Origin: Pyxidicoccus parkwaysis
Lineage (GTDB): Bacteria > Myxococcota > Myxococcia > Myxococcales > Myxococcaceae
Assembly: GCF_017301735.1 (NCBI RefSeq)
Contig: NZ_CP071090.1
Coordinates: forward strand, 4,764,001-4,828,000
DNA length: 64,000 bases
Direction: 5' to 3'
In this document: piece after piece, positions 25,293-37,426 of the stretch
How the letters are laid out: each line of letters starts with the position of its first letter
How positions within the stretch are numbered: position 1 is the first letter of the stretch
The notes under the pieces: generated by a model
Seen by the model: the letters and a program-made list of their open reading frames with translations, nothing else
What the model was told of the DNA's origin: nothing
The model's database searches: none
Made by a program: the position numbers and the translations under genes

Positions 25293-26567
25293 ATGAAGCA
25301 GGTGAAACAGATACGGCCTTCGTGGCTCGGACTGATGGCCATGTTGCTGTGGGTGAGTGGCTGCAAGACGTGCGGGTTCCACCTCCCGCCGCCTCAGCCC
25401 GTCCCGGACAAGGAGACACCGGCCGACGCCGGCACTGTCTCGTCCCCCGCCGACGAACCGCTGCCCACCACCGAGTGCGGCGATGGTGATGGGAAGTGCA
25501 AGATGCCCTGGCCGCCACCCGCGGTCCCGGCGAGCTTCGCCGCCTGCCCGACGGGCTCGTGTGGTCCCGGCAGCCAGAATGGCAGGGGCATCTACGTCTC
25601 CAACACCGAGGTGCGCAGCTACTGCTTCAGGGACGAGCACGCCGCATCGCCCTCGTTCCCCTACTCGTTCTGCCCCGAGTCCTTCATCAACACCGCCAAC
25701 GGGGTCCGACTCCAGGTGCGGGATTGGACCGCCCCCAACTACGTCCGCGATGCGCCGGTCAGCGCGTGGCTCGAGCCCACTCCCGGCACCCGGCAGCCCG
25801 TCAATCTGAAGAGCATCCGGAGTGACCAGAGCCGGCTCGTCATCACCTACGAGACGTCCGGTCAGGTGCGTGAGGTCAGCGGAGCCGGACTGGAGCAGGT
25901 GAGGCTTCAGTTCTCGCTCAGCGTCATCGATGACGCCTACGTGTATGAGATGAAGCTCAACGCCGCGCCGGGCTCCGGAGGGCCGGAGGAGATTCAGCGG
26001 TATCTCCTCTCCTATCGGTACAAGCTGGGCAGCATCCAATCCGCTTGGATGACCCACTGCGAGGACCCCGCCGCGGGGAATCGAATCTCCTTCCTGGGAG
26101 GAAAGAAGGTGGATGGCCTGACGGCGCAAGTGACGGATGAGCCCGGCGTCACGACCCTGAGCTGCGAAACGGGAGCCATCAGTACCTGTCTGGCCTGGGG
26201 CTACACGCCGTGGAACACCCGGACAGGTGACCCGCGGTGGAGTGACTATCTCTTCCGTTCATGCCTGCACGCCAAGCGCGCGGCCTACTTCGTCCAGTTC
26301 GGGAACTTCAACAGCTACACGAAGTCTGGCACCCACATCTTCAAGAGGGACCCATTCGGCATCAACGCCGAGCGCATGGACCACCTCGAAGCCATCTGGA
26401 GCCCCCGGGGCGCGGAATGCCTCAACCTCGCGAACGTCCGCCGCGAGGAGCGCCGCGAGGAACTCGCCGGCTTGAAGCGCGACACCGGGCTGCGCGACTG
26501 CACGGAGCCCCGGTGGGGGCAGAACGGGTTCGGGCAGCTCGCAACAAGTCCGGAATCCATTCCCTGA
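25293..26567 (+). CDS. ADYC-like lipoprotein
   Basis: 424 residues. The lipoprotein signal ends in WVSGC (Cys22), followed by a Pro/Asp-rich tether. The C-terminal half matches the myxobacterial ADYC-domain family: CLAWGYTPW, a segment where RADYCGDG would be expected but reads RAAYFVQFG, then SGTHIFKRD and WSPRGAECLN. The name-giving ADYC tetrad is therefore changed to AAYF. The family function is unknown; the location should be cell envelope. It lies between the FHA activator (divergent) and the kinase (convergent), so it may belong to the same signalling locus. Confidence 0.8.
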   Translation: MKQVKQIRPSWLGLMAMLLWVSGCKTCGFHLPPPQPVPDKETPADAGTVSSPADEPLPTTECGDGDGKCKMPWPPPAVPASFAACPTGSCGPGSQNGRGIYVSNTEVRSYCFRDEHAASPSFPYSFCPESFINTANGVRLQVRDWTAPNYVRDAPVSAWLEPTPGTRQPVNLKSIRSDQSRLVITYETSGQVREVSGAGLEQVRLQFSLSVIDDAYVYEMKLNAAPGSGGPEEIQRYLLSYRYKLGSIQSAWMTHCEDPAAGNRISFLGGKKVDGLTAQVTDEPGVTTLSCETGAISTCLAWGYTPWNTRTGDPRWSDYLFRSCLHAKRAAYFVQFGNFNSYTKSGTHIFKRDPFGINAERMDHLEAIWSPRGAECLNLANVRREERREELAGLKRDTGLRDCTEPRWGQNGFGQLATSPESIP

Positions 26568-26658
26568 AGCAGCCTCCGTCAGGGGGCCTCCAGAACTGAC
26601 GAAGCAGTCCGAGGTCCCGAGGGAATGGTTGCGGCTGCCCTGGCTTTGTCAGACGCTA

Positions 26659-29862
<3,204 letters not shown>

Positions 29863-29951
29863 GGGAGCGCGGTCTCCTGGGGTTCCCCGCCCCATGCTGC
29901 CCGGGGCCCGCCCGAACGGTCCAGTGAGCGGGGGCCAGACACGCCTCGCGA

Positions 29952-29983
29952 TGGCACACGTGGCACCTGTGCCGGATGTGCCA
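29952..29983. promoter_or_regulatory. Palindromic element TGGCACACG-N15-ATGTGCCA upstream of the kinase
   Basis: TGGCACA (29952-29958) and TGTGCCA (29977-29983) flank an inner inverted pair TGGCAC (29961-29966) and TGTGCC (29968-29973), giving four half-sites in 32 bases. It lies 90 bases upstream of the kinase start and 236 bases upstream of the divergent exported-protein gene. Its outer arms equal those of the element in front of the FHA activator. Confidence 0.6.
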
Positions 29984-30218
29984 TCCGCGTGGAGTCTCGG
30001 GGCACCAGCGCGCTCGACACAGGGGCGGAAGTGGCCGCCTCCAGGCCCGCCCTCAGAGGAGGATTCGTCCGCGAGATGTCTCAAATGGAGCCGGCTGACC
30101 CGATGCACACGCGTGGGCACGGGCCTTGCTCAATGGCCCACACAGATGGCGAGCACCGCCGGGCACACCGGACGAGGCGCCATCCCAGGCAGTCCACCCG
30201 AACAACAAGGAAGAAAAG

Positions 30219-30809
30219 ATGAGCACTCTCTCGCTGCTGAAGCGCGCCGCCATCGGTCTGTCCGTTGCCGTCCCCGCCGTGATGGCCATCCTCCCGGGCA
30301 CCGCGAGCGCGTACCGTGCCTACCCCGCCGCCGGCTGCACCTACGAGACCGACTTCGTCGGCGACTACATCTGGTCGCTCGGCATCGGCAACCAGAGCGC
30401 CGTCGGCGGCGGCACTCCGCGCGCGCGCACCATCCGCTGCCCCATCGTCGACGACAACTCCGGCGCCCCCGGTGCCACCACGTCCAACGTGAGCTGGCGG
30501 CCGAACGTCGCCACCATCTACGTGACCGGCTACGACGGGCACAACGGCAACGGCGACTACTACAACGCCCAGGCGAGCATCTGCTACGTGTTCAGGGAGG
30601 GCTCGGGCTCCTCCTGCTCGCAGGCCAAGATGCTCCGCCCGATTTCCACCGACATCACCTTCACGGGCCCGTTCCAGGTCGCGCTGGACGCGCCGCAGCT
30701 CAACAAGCTGAAGGAGGCATGGCAGGGCGACTACTCCTACGTCCAGATCCAGATTCCCCAGAACGGCCCGCTGGGCAACAGCATCATCTACGGCTACTCG
30801 ACCTACTAG
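30219..30809 (+). CDS. Secreted protein of unknown function
   Basis: 196 residues with a clear signal peptide (AAIGLSVAVPAVMAILPGTASA, cleavage before YRAYP). The mature protein is beta-rich and has Cys residues in the order AGCTYE, IRCPIV, SICYVF and SSCSQA, which could form two disulfides. I do not recognise a family, but small exported beta proteins of this type are frequent in myxobacteria. The start at 30219 has AAGGAAG upstream. It is divergent from the kinase and followed by a strong intrinsic terminator. Confidence 0.85.
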   Translation: MSTLSLLKRAAIGLSVAVPAVMAILPGTASAYRAYPAAGCTYETDFVGDYIWSLGIGNQSAVGGGTPRARTIRCPIVDDNSGAPGATTSNVSWRPNVATIYVTGYDGHNGNGDYYNAQASICYVFREGSGSSCSQAKMLRPISTDITFTGPFQVALDAPQLNKLKEAWQGDYSYVQIQIPQNGPLGNSIIYGYSTY

Positions 30810-30836
30810 GCCGCCGCCCCACCCGCTCGCGTTGAT

Positions 30837-30878
30837 GCCCGGAGCGTGGAGCCGCGTGCCCCTCGCTCCGGGCTTTTT
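30837..30878 (+). terminator. Intrinsic terminator with alternative pairing to the next ribosome binding site
   Basis: GCCCGGAGC (30837-30845) pairs with GCTCCGGGC (30865-30873), followed by TTTTTCC. The 3' arm (CTCCGGG, 30866-30872) can alternatively pair with CCCGGAG (30881-30887), which is the Shine-Dalgarno region of the next gene starting at 30893. The two hairpins are mutually exclusive. Confidence 0.75.
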
Positions 30879-30892
30879 CCCCCGGAGGAACC

Positions 30893-31546
30893 ATGTCTCT
30901 CTCGCTCAAGAGCCCCTGGCTGGCCGCCACCATCACCACCACCCTCGTCGCCGGCATCGCCTGGAGTCTCGGCATGACGCCCGGCCCCACCACCCCTTCC
31001 GCGCCCGCGCCGGTGCCCGCGCCCACGGCTCCCGTCCCCGCCGCACCCGGTGCCTCCGCGGACGCTGCGCGCCTGCGCCAGTTGGAGCAGCAGGTGGAGC
31101 AGCTCTCCCAGCGGCTCGGCGCCGAGGAGACGGCCCGCGCCAACGTCCCACCCCCGCCCCTGCCCCCCACTCCCGAGGAGCTCGCGCAGCGCCGCGAGGC
31201 TGGCATGGAGATGTTCGAGATGAAGGTGGACGCGTATCAGCAGGAACGGATGGACCCCGCGTGGGCGGACCCGGCGCGCAAGTCGCTGGAGACCAGCATG
31301 GGCACGCTGCTAACGAGCCTGCCGGCGGACCGGCGCGGGCACCTGCTCAACGTGGACTGCCGCACCCACTCCTGCATGGCCACACTGGAGTTCCCCAACT
31401 TCGCCGCCGCGAAGGACCAGTTTCCCCGCTTCGTGGAGCACATGTACGACGTGCCCTGCGGACGCACGGCCGTGCTCGACGACGCGGAGGACCCCACCGC
31501 GCCACTGAAGGTGCGAGTCCTCTTCGACGAGTGCGCGCACAACTGA
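30893..31546 (+). CDS. Membrane-anchored protein of unknown function
   Basis: 217 residues. One N-terminal hydrophobic segment (about 8-27) acts as signal anchor, followed by a Pro/Ala tether, a short coiled coil (LRQLEQQVEQLSQRL) and a globular end containing DCRTHSCMATLEF. That segment recurs in myxobacterial envelope proteins of unknown role. It is likely anchored in the inner membrane with the folded part in the periplasm. GGAGGAA lies close before the ATG at 30893, and is covered if the alternative hairpin with the upstream terminator arm forms. Confidence 0.78.
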   Translation: MSLSLKSPWLAATITTTLVAGIAWSLGMTPGPTTPSAPAPVPAPTAPVPAAPGASADAARLRQLEQQVEQLSQRLGAEETARANVPPPPLPPTPEELAQRREAGMEMFEMKVDAYQQERMDPAWADPARKSLETSMGTLLTSLPADRRGHLLNVDCRTHSCMATLEFPNFAAAKDQFPRFVEHMYDVPCGRTAVLDDAEDPTAPLKVRVLFDECAHN

Positions 31547-31616
31547 GGCCCAGGTGTGCCTCATTCACACATCTCCCAGCGAATGTGACCGAACAGCGAC
31601 ACCCGGGGTCTGCAAT

Positions 31617-31634
31617 TGGCGGAATTTTCCGCCA
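31617..31634. promoter_or_regulatory. 18 bp palindrome upstream of the M43 protease
   Basis: TGGCGGAA-TT-TTCCGCCA is a perfect inverted repeat ending 23 bases before the ATG at 31658. It could be an operator or a leader hairpin immediately upstream of the ribosome binding site. Confidence 0.4.
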
Positions 31635-31657
31635 TCAGTCCTGAAAGTCGGAGTCAC

Positions 31658-32536
31658 ATGCGCATTGCTGGAAAGTCGATTTTGGCCCTGGGTGCGATCG
31701 CCGCGATGACCGGTTGCGGTCCCGTGGACGAGGCGGAGCAGCAGGACACCCAGGCCGCGGCGGTGGACATCCGCAACTGCGGTGCTCAGGAGTTCAGCCA
31801 GGACGAGGTGGCGGAGATTGAAGCGCGCTACGAGGCGGCCCGTGCGGTTCAGGCGATGGGCGGCACGGTCCACGCCTCGGCCATCTCCATCCCCGTCTAT
31901 GTCCACGTCATCCGTGACGCGAGCGGCAACGGCGGTGTGACGACGACGCAGATCAACAACCAGATCACCGTGCTGAACCAGGCCTACGCGTCGGCCGGCG
32001 TCAGCTTCACCCTGGCGGCGGTGGACTACACCAACAACGCCCAGTACTACACCTGCACTGGCGGCGGTTGTGAGACGAAGATGAAGAAGGCGCTGCGCAA
32101 GGGCAGCGCGGACGACCTGAACCTCTACACCAACAACATGGGCCAGGGCCTGCTCGGCTGGGCGACCTTCCCGTGGAGCTACGCCAGCGCTTCGGCCTCG
32201 GATGGCGTGGTCATCCTCCAGAGCTCGCTGCCCGGCGGCTCCGCGACCAACTACAACGAGGGCGACACCGCCACCCACGAGGTCGGCCACTGGCTGGGCC
32301 TGTACCACACGTTCCAGGGCGGCTGCACGAGCCCCGGCGACAGCGTGGATGACACCCCGTACGAGGCCTCCCCGGCCTCCGCCTGCCCCGCCGGCCGCGA
32401 CACCTGCACCACCGCTGGCGTGGACCCCATCACCAACTTCATGGACTACACCTACGACTCCTGCATGAACACGTTCAGCGCGGGCCAGATCAGCCGCATG
32501 AACAGCATGTGGACCACGTACCGCGCGGGCAAGTAG
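31658..32536 (+). CDS. Pappalysin-like (M43) zinc metalloprotease lipoprotein
   Basis: 292 residues. The lipoprotein signal ends at MTGC. The catalytic zinc motif [13 protein letters not shown] fits HExxHxxGxxH of metzincins, and NFMDY is the Met-turn, which together place it in family M43 (cytophagalysin/pappalysin). An N-terminal segment of about 70 residues before [11 protein letters not shown] may be a short pro-region. It should act at or outside the cell surface on protein substrates. The start at 31658 has GGAG 5 bases upstream; the open frame runs 14 codons further without signal features. A terminator follows the stop. Confidence 0.92.
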   Translation: MRIAGKSILALGAIAAMTGCGPVDEAEQQDTQAAAVDIRNCGAQEFSQDEVAEIEARYEAARAVQAMGGTVHASAISIPVYVHVIRDASGNGGVTTTQINNQITVLNQAYASAGVSFTLAAVDYTNNAQYYTCTGGGCETKMKKALRKGSADDLNLYTNNMGQGLLGWATFPWSYASASASDGVVILQSSLPGGSATNYNEGDTATHEVGHWLGLYHTFQGGCTSPGDSVDDTPYEASPASACPAGRDTCTTAGVDPITNFMDYTYDSCMNTFSAGQISRMNSMWTTYRAGK

Positions 32537-32573
32537 TCCCCGCCTGAGACAACGCATGTCTCGGAAGTGAGCG

Positions 32574-32610
32574 ACGGGCCTCCCAGGCAGGTGGGGGGCC
32601 CGTTGTGTTT
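32574..32610 (+). terminator. Terminator after the M43 protease gene
   Basis: ACGGGCCTCCC (32574-32584) pairs with GGGGGGCCCGT (32593-32603) through 11 bp including one G-T wobble, with an 8-base loop, followed by TGTGTTT. Confidence 0.65.
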
Positions 32611-32716
32611 GGTGGCTCGCTCGTTCCAAAAGCAGGTGCTTCGCGGTGGACGCCGTGTGCTTCCTGGACCCGACGCTGGGGCCCAACAAGCAGGCATCGG
32701 AGGCGAGGCTGCAGCC

Positions 32717-33499
32717 TCAAGGGCTGCGCCAGGCATCTTCCGACAAGGTGGGGCACCGCGCCATGAGGGCCGGTCGAGGAAGGAGCTCGTATCGTTCGCA
32801 GGCCGGAATGCCGCGGGACTCCGCCAGACGGATGAGGGCCAGTCCATTGAGGTACACCTTGCCCTCAGTGGCGTGGAGCTCCGGATCGAAGTCGAGTTGC
32901 TTCCGATACTTGCGGAGATTGTCTTTGCGAGCTTCGACCATCTCCCCGAGCGCGGTCGAAAATCGGTAGGCATCCGAGCCGAGCAACGCCTGGCAGACGG
33001 AGAAGAAGGGAGTGACATCTCCATCGACAACCTGATTCCAGCGGTCCAAGAGCCGGAGCAGCGGATCTGCTTCTGACGGCGCACGGAGCAACTGTTGGAG
33101 GAAATGGAAGAAGAGAAAGTCCTCCTCGTCCTCCCATCCCTCAAAACGGGCGCGCGGAGAGTGCGCGGCAATCTTCGTGGCGGTGACCAGATCACCGCCG
33201 GCCAGGGCAGCACAGAAGCCCACGTCATTGCTGACGGCCAGTACCGGAGCAGGGACCTTCAAGCCAAGGGGGACTCTCTCCAGGAGATGAAGCCGGACCT
33301 GTCCCGACTTGCACAGCAACCGGGCGAAGCGCTCCGAGTCCGCATTCCTCAGCAGCGCGCAGATCGCCAGGACGCGGTAGGCCATGGCGATAGAGGCCAG
33401 CGTGTCTCCCGTCCCCTCTCCTCGCGCAACCCTGGCGAGCGCGCGCTGGAGTTGGTACGTGAAATTCTCCTCCGCGAGCTCCAGTGGGTCGTGCCTCAT
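32717..33499 (-). CDS. Imm49-like immunity protein
   Basis: 260 residues, soluble and helical. The C-terminal YLNGLALIRLAESRGIP segment and overall helix pattern resemble the Imm49 immunity family of polymorphic toxin systems. It starts in an ATGA overlap with the preceding DUF1629 gene, so translation is coupled. As last gene of the effector operon it probably neutralises a nuclease toxin, either the one encoded two genes upstream or a related one. The Imm49 assignment rests on pattern memory and is moderate. Confidence 0.7.
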   Translation of the reverse strand: MRHDPLELAEENFTYQLQRALARVARGEGTGDTLASIAMAYRVLAICALLRNADSERFARLLCKSGQVRLHLLERVPLGLKVPAPVLAVSNDVGFCAALAGGDLVTATKIAAHSPRARFEGWEDEEDFLFFHFLQQLLRAPSEADPLLRLLDRWNQVVDGDVTPFFSVCQALLGSDAYRFSTALGEMVEARKDNLRKYRKQLDFDPELHATEGKVYLNGLALIRLAESRGIPACERYELLPRPALMARCPTLSEDAWRSP

Positions 33500-34086
33500 C
33501 GGATATCGACTTTGGTGCCCACGGGGTGGAAGACAGCGCCGGTGACGCCCTCACTCTCCAGGAGTCGCTTCAGCTCTTCATGGACGAGGACGAGCTTCGG
33601 CATGGCCGAGATGCGAAAGACGCCGACGTCCGGATCGACCTCTCCGTCCTTCAGATAGAGCCGGCGCAGGTGCTCGAACTCTCGCGTGCCTTCCAGCGTG
33701 GTCACGCGAGCCCCCATGCTTCGCTCCATGTCCGCCCACTCTCGCGTTCCCAGCACGTTGGCGATGTAGAGCTCGTCACTCGCGACGCGCCCCTTGTGAT
33801 TGAGGAGGATGAAGCGAAGGAACTCGATATTGGCTTTGGAATGCTGGGACAGGAGGTGCCTCACCCTGTTCGAGACCATCAGGAAATTGAGCGCGTTGGG
33901 AATCACGTCCGCAATCTGGTTTCCCCGTGCCTCGGGCGCCATCTGGAACTTCAGGTCCGCCGGGTACTCGCTTCCCATGGGAATGCCCCGTGCCGGCCTG
34001 TGAGACCTTGGCAGGTCATCCGGGAGCTTCCATATCTGGCAATACACCTGATTGGTGGCGTCATGCTGCAGGATGAAGTGTCTCAT
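33496..34086 (-). CDS. Imm11/DUF1629-like immunity protein
   Basis: 196 residues. The C-terminal half (VFRISAMPKLVLVHEELKR followed by GVTGAVFHPVGT) matches the DUF1629 (Imm11) pattern of a final strand-helix-strand module. It lies 22 bases after the nuclease toxin stop and overlaps the next gene by 4 bases. Position directly behind the toxin makes it the first candidate for cognate immunity protein. Confidence 0.75.
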   Translation of the reverse strand: MRHFILQHDATNQVYCQIWKLPDDLPRSHRPARGIPMGSEYPADLKFQMAPEARGNQIADVIPNALNFLMVSNRVRHLLSQHSKANIEFLRFILLNHKGRVASDELYIANVLGTREWADMERSMGARVTTLEGTREFEHLRRLYLKDGEVDPDVGVFRISAMPKLVLVHEELKRLLESEGVTGAVFHPVGTKVDIR

Positions 34087-34108
34087 CGGGTCACGTCTCC
34101 GGCCGCGA

Positions 34109-34930
34109 TTACACTTTCAGTATTGGGGGCATGCTGTTGAGGTCGGCTTCCGGGTTCGCCCGGCCAAACTTGACGATCAACCAGTATTCCTTCTGCTGCC
34201 ATCGCTCGAGTGAGTCCTTCAACTTTCGGGCATCGTCCTCCTTGACGTCACAGGGCTTGTCCTTGAGTGCGCTGTTCGTCTGCTTGAAGGTCACCAACGC
34301 ATTGGCGCAGCGCATGGCGTATCCGGTCTCACGCCCATGCCGCCCCAGGTGCGTGGGAAGCCCGAGGACCGCGGAAATGTCCCGGGTGCATGGCAGGATG
34401 ATCATATTCTTCTTGGAGTTGATGTTGTAGCGGGCCTTGTCCTGCAGAATCTCGAGCTCATTGGCGTTGAGGTGGTCGAAAACCGACTCCGTCGGCAGGA
34501 TGTGGTGATACTCGTGGAAGAACGGGCGGATCGCCTGCTTGTAGTTGTTACCCTCGAATGCCCAGGCTCCCTTCTGGTCCGTCGGGTTCACGGGACGGTG
34601 ACGGTCGCGCTCTCCGCTCTTGGGAGCACGGCCTTCATTCACCTTCTCTTCGAAAACCTTCCCGAGCAGCCGCTCCCGGACCGTCAGACGTTTCCTGAGC
34701 CCCACGCGCCAGGCCCCCTTGAGCTCATCATCTGGATCAAGCTCATAGAGGTTTCTCTTGCTTCGAGTGCCCCTGGTCTCGTCGTACCCATTGACCTTGT
34801 AGGCGCACGCTGGATCGGTCTTGGTTGCCTTGGGTTTCCCCTGATGTTTGTAGAGACAGCCCGTGGAGGCGTCCCTTTGGGGATGCCTCTCATCCTTCGG
34901 AACTTCCTTCCAGTGTCTTGAGGTTGTCAT
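34109..34930 (-). CDS. AHH-type HNH nuclease toxin
   Basis: 273 residues, strongly basic. The C-terminal half has the AHH/HNH-endonuclease arrangement: YHHILP (141-146), NSKKNMIILP (171-180) and LPTHLGRHGRETGY with His194 and His198. The N-terminal half carries no signal peptide, which fits delivery by a secretion machine rather than Sec export. It probably cuts DNA or RNA in a recipient cell. It follows the TIGR02270 fusion gene by 24 bases and precedes two immunity genes. GAGG upstream of the ATG supports this start. Confidence 0.85.
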   Translation of the reverse strand: MTTSRHWKEVPKDERHPQRDASTGCLYKHQGKPKATKTDPACAYKVNGYDETRGTRSKRNLYELDPDDELKGAWRVGLRKRLTVRERLLGKVFEEKVNEGRAPKSGERDRHRPVNPTDQKGAWAFEGNNYKQAIRPFFHEYHHILPTESVFDHLNANELEILQDKARYNINSKKNMIILPCTRDISAVLGLPTHLGRHGRETGYAMRCANALVTFKQTNSALKDKPCDVKEDDARKLKDSLERWQQKEYWLIVKFGRANPEADLNSMPPILKV

Positions 34931-34954
34931 GGCCTGGACCTCGGGTTCATTGCG

Positions 34955-37426
34955 TCAGGGACGACTGAGGAGGAGTGAGCCGCGGCCTCCGTCATCGCCA
35001 CTCACCCAGAGCAGGGCGTCGCCTTCCGGGCTGTAGCCGCGCTGGAAGCCGCGCACGGCCATGCAGACGCCGGCCGGACCGGTAGCCGCGCCAATTTCGC
35101 CAAAGGAGGCCGCCGGGTACCACTCGATGGCCTGGTTCAGAAGCTTGTCGGTCCGTAGGCGAACAAGTGCATGTCCCCAGTCGGACGCGCGGTACGCATC
35201 CCCATTCAGAGCGGCAATGACGAGCCGAATCCGCTCCCCACAGTCTTGCCCCCGCGAAAGCGCCTCACCCGCACACCGAGCCAGTGCCCTGCCCTGCGAG
35301 GGCGTGTTCGAAAGCCGGTGGAAGGGCTCGGCCTGCATGCAGGCTGCGTCCAGCACGGCCAGGGGCCGGGCGCCTCGACGAAGTGCGACTTCTCCCCTCT
35401 CGACGAGCACGAATGCCGACGCCTCGCCGGGGAGCACACCCACCGGATTCTCGGGAGTCTTCAGCAGCCCCAGCTCGTCCAGGGCATCGACGACCTGGGG
35501 CTCCACCAGGCTGTCGACGCCGCCAATGATGCAGGCATCCACCGCGCCAGTATCGAGCTGCCGCGTAGCGTCCTGAAGAGCCTCAATGAAGCCGAGTTCT
35601 CCGAAGTGCAACACCTGCACCTTCGGAATGACTGGGAGGCCAACAGCCGCGAGGATGGTGGTGAGCAGTCGCTGCCGGTACTCCGCGCGCCGGAGGGCAT
35701 GGCGTTGTGAGAGCCCATCCCGTTCATCCTGATGCAGGCGATAGAAGTCGCTGGGAGCCGACAGATACAGCGCGTAGCGGCATTCCTTGTCGAAGCGGGC
35801 CTGCTCTAGAAGGTCCAGCAGGGCTTGCGTGGCCAGTGCGGCGAGACGGCCGAGCCCTGAGAACCCCTCCGTGACCCAGGGGATGTGGTGCCCCCTGGTG
35901 GGCTCGAGCCTCTTGTCCCCCGAATCCCAGACCGACACCTCCTCCAGCGGAGTAACACGCAACATTCCCGCACGGCTGGCCGCGCAGCTCGTGACGACGC
36001 CATCCCCGATGGCCGACACCATTCCCAGTCCGGTGACGGTCAGCCTCCCGGTCAGCACACGGGAGGATTGCTTCGAGCGCGGCTGGGAGGCACACGCATC
36101 CGAGGGCGTCCTGCGAGGCACGTATCTGGCGACGGCGGTGAGCTCCTGGATGGGCCGGCTCAACGGCATCCGCTCCAGGATTTCCTTCGCCGCTTGGAGC
36201 TCCGCGCGCCGCCTGTCGGAGAACGCCAGGGTGGGAAGCAAGATGTTACCGCGGCTTCGCAGGGCGAGCTCCTGGGCCAGGACGTGGCTTCGCCGCGCCG
36301 GCATGAGCTCGCATGCCTCGACAAGCCAGGAGGGCGTGAGGGGCCGGCCCATGAAATACCGCACGCCAGGCCGGAACCGATTGCGATGCTCGCTCCACCA
36401 TTGCTGGACTTCGGAGGGGACCGCGAGCGGGAGGGCATCCTCGGGACGAGGATGCCGTGCTGCCTCATCGCGAGTGGCCTCTGGAGGTGCCATCACCTGG
36501 TGCGCTTCCAGCCTCAAACCGGTGATGGCGCAGAAGGCCTCCGCCGCCCATTTCCCAAGCGTTTCATGTGCCAGGAGCGTCACGCATCGCTCAGCGGATT
36601 CGATGCGTCCGCCGAATCCCTGCGCCCAGATTGCATGACCACCGACCCGGAGGTCCTCGGACTTCTCCAGGAGCCAGCGCAGGTCGGCGTCGTCTCCCCC
36701 CAGCCCGAGGAGCAGGAGCGCTATACCGTTTTCAGCGGGGTTGTCCGTCGCGAGACGACGGCAGATGGACCATGCGGAGTCCATTCCCACGATGATGGCC
36801 GTCACCAGGGCTTCGTCCCGGAGGGAGGAGTGCCGCGATTCCACTGCTTCGCGGATTGCACGCATGTCGACGGGCTCAGAGCCAACACGGACCGCTTTCA
36901 GCGCGGCGACCTGGACTTCAGGGACCGAATGGGCGAGCAGCGCACCCAGGGTGGGACCAGGGTCGGCCTTCAGCGAAGCCAGGACTTCCAACGCGGCGGC
37001 CTGGACCCCTGGCTCGGGTGATTCCAGGAGCTTCTTGAGGAGTTGCATGCAGCGTGGCGAGCTCCGCAGCTCCAGCGCACGCCGCAAGCCTGGGCGCGTC
37101 TCCTCGGTTGAATTCGCAAAGCAGTCCAGGACGCGCAGTTCATCGGTCTCGTCCCCCCGGGAGAGCAGAGCCAAGGCCGCGGCCTTGAGGATAGCCATGT
37201 CGGCATCTTCGAGCCCGGGCCGCAACAAGGCCTCGGCTACGGGTGCGCCTCCCAGGACCAGAGCATCCACGTGCGCCAGGAGTCGCTCCTCGAGGCCCAC
37301 GGCCAGTCCGGCCAGCGTGAAGGCGGGCGAGAGAAGCGCGTGTTCCCATTGGAGCAGCAGGAAGGCAGCCTCGTTGAGGTGTCCCTCGAAGAGCTCCCAC
37401 TGGGTTCGCGAGAGCACGGGCGCCAT
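34955..37426 (-). CDS. TIGR02270 (HEAT-like) protein fused to a ketosynthase-like thiolase fold
   Basis: 823 residues. Residues about 1-450 are helical HEAT-like repeats of the TIGR02270 family, which is expanded in myxobacteria. From about 460 the sequence becomes a thiolase fold: LTVTGLGMVSAIG, SCAASRAG, DACIIGGVDS, ALNGDAYRASDWG and SFGEIGAATG. The usual nucleophile segment reads VLHFGELGFIEAL and has no Cys, so condensing activity is doubtful; a scaffold or effector-loading role is more likely. The start at 37426 is chosen because it overlaps the stop of the PAAR-like gene as TGATG. Ketosynthase-like genes are known neighbours of DUF4150 in some type VI loci, but here the two parts are one polypeptide. 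Confidence 0.82.
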   Translation of the reverse strand: MAPVLSRTQWELFEGHLNEAAFLLLQWEHALLSPAFTLAGLAVGLEERLLAHVDALVLGGAPVAEALLRPGLEDADMAILKAAALALLSRGDETDELRVLDCFANSTEETRPGLRRALELRSSPRCMQLLKKLLESPEPGVQAAALEVLASLKADPGPTLGALLAHSVPEVQVAALKAVRVGSEPVDMRAIREAVESRHSSLRDEALVTAIIVGMDSAWSICRRLATDNPAENGIALLLLGLGGDDADLRWLLEKSEDLRVGGHAIWAQGFGGRIESAERCVTLLAHETLGKWAAEAFCAITGLRLEAHQVMAPPEATRDEAARHPRPEDALPLAVPSEVQQWWSEHRNRFRPGVRYFMGRPLTPSWLVEACELMPARRSHVLAQELALRSRGNILLPTLAFSDRRRAELQAAKEILERMPLSRPIQELTAVARYVPRRTPSDACASQPRSKQSSRVLTGRLTVTGLGMVSAIGDGVVTSCAASRAGMLRVTPLEEVSVWDSGDKRLEPTRGHHIPWVTEGFSGLGRLAALATQALLDLLEQARFDKECRYALYLSAPSDFYRLHQDERDGLSQRHALRRAEYRQRLLTTILAAVGLPVIPKVQVLHFGELGFIEALQDATRQLDTGAVDACIIGGVDSLVEPQVVDALDELGLLKTPENPVGVLPGEASAFVLVERGEVALRRGARPLAVLDAACMQAEPFHRLSNTPSQGRALARCAGEALSRGQDCGERIRLVIAALNGDAYRASDWGHALVRLRTDKLLNQAIEWYPAASFGEIGAATGPAGVCMAVRGFQRGYSPEGDALLWVSGDDGGRGSLLLSRP

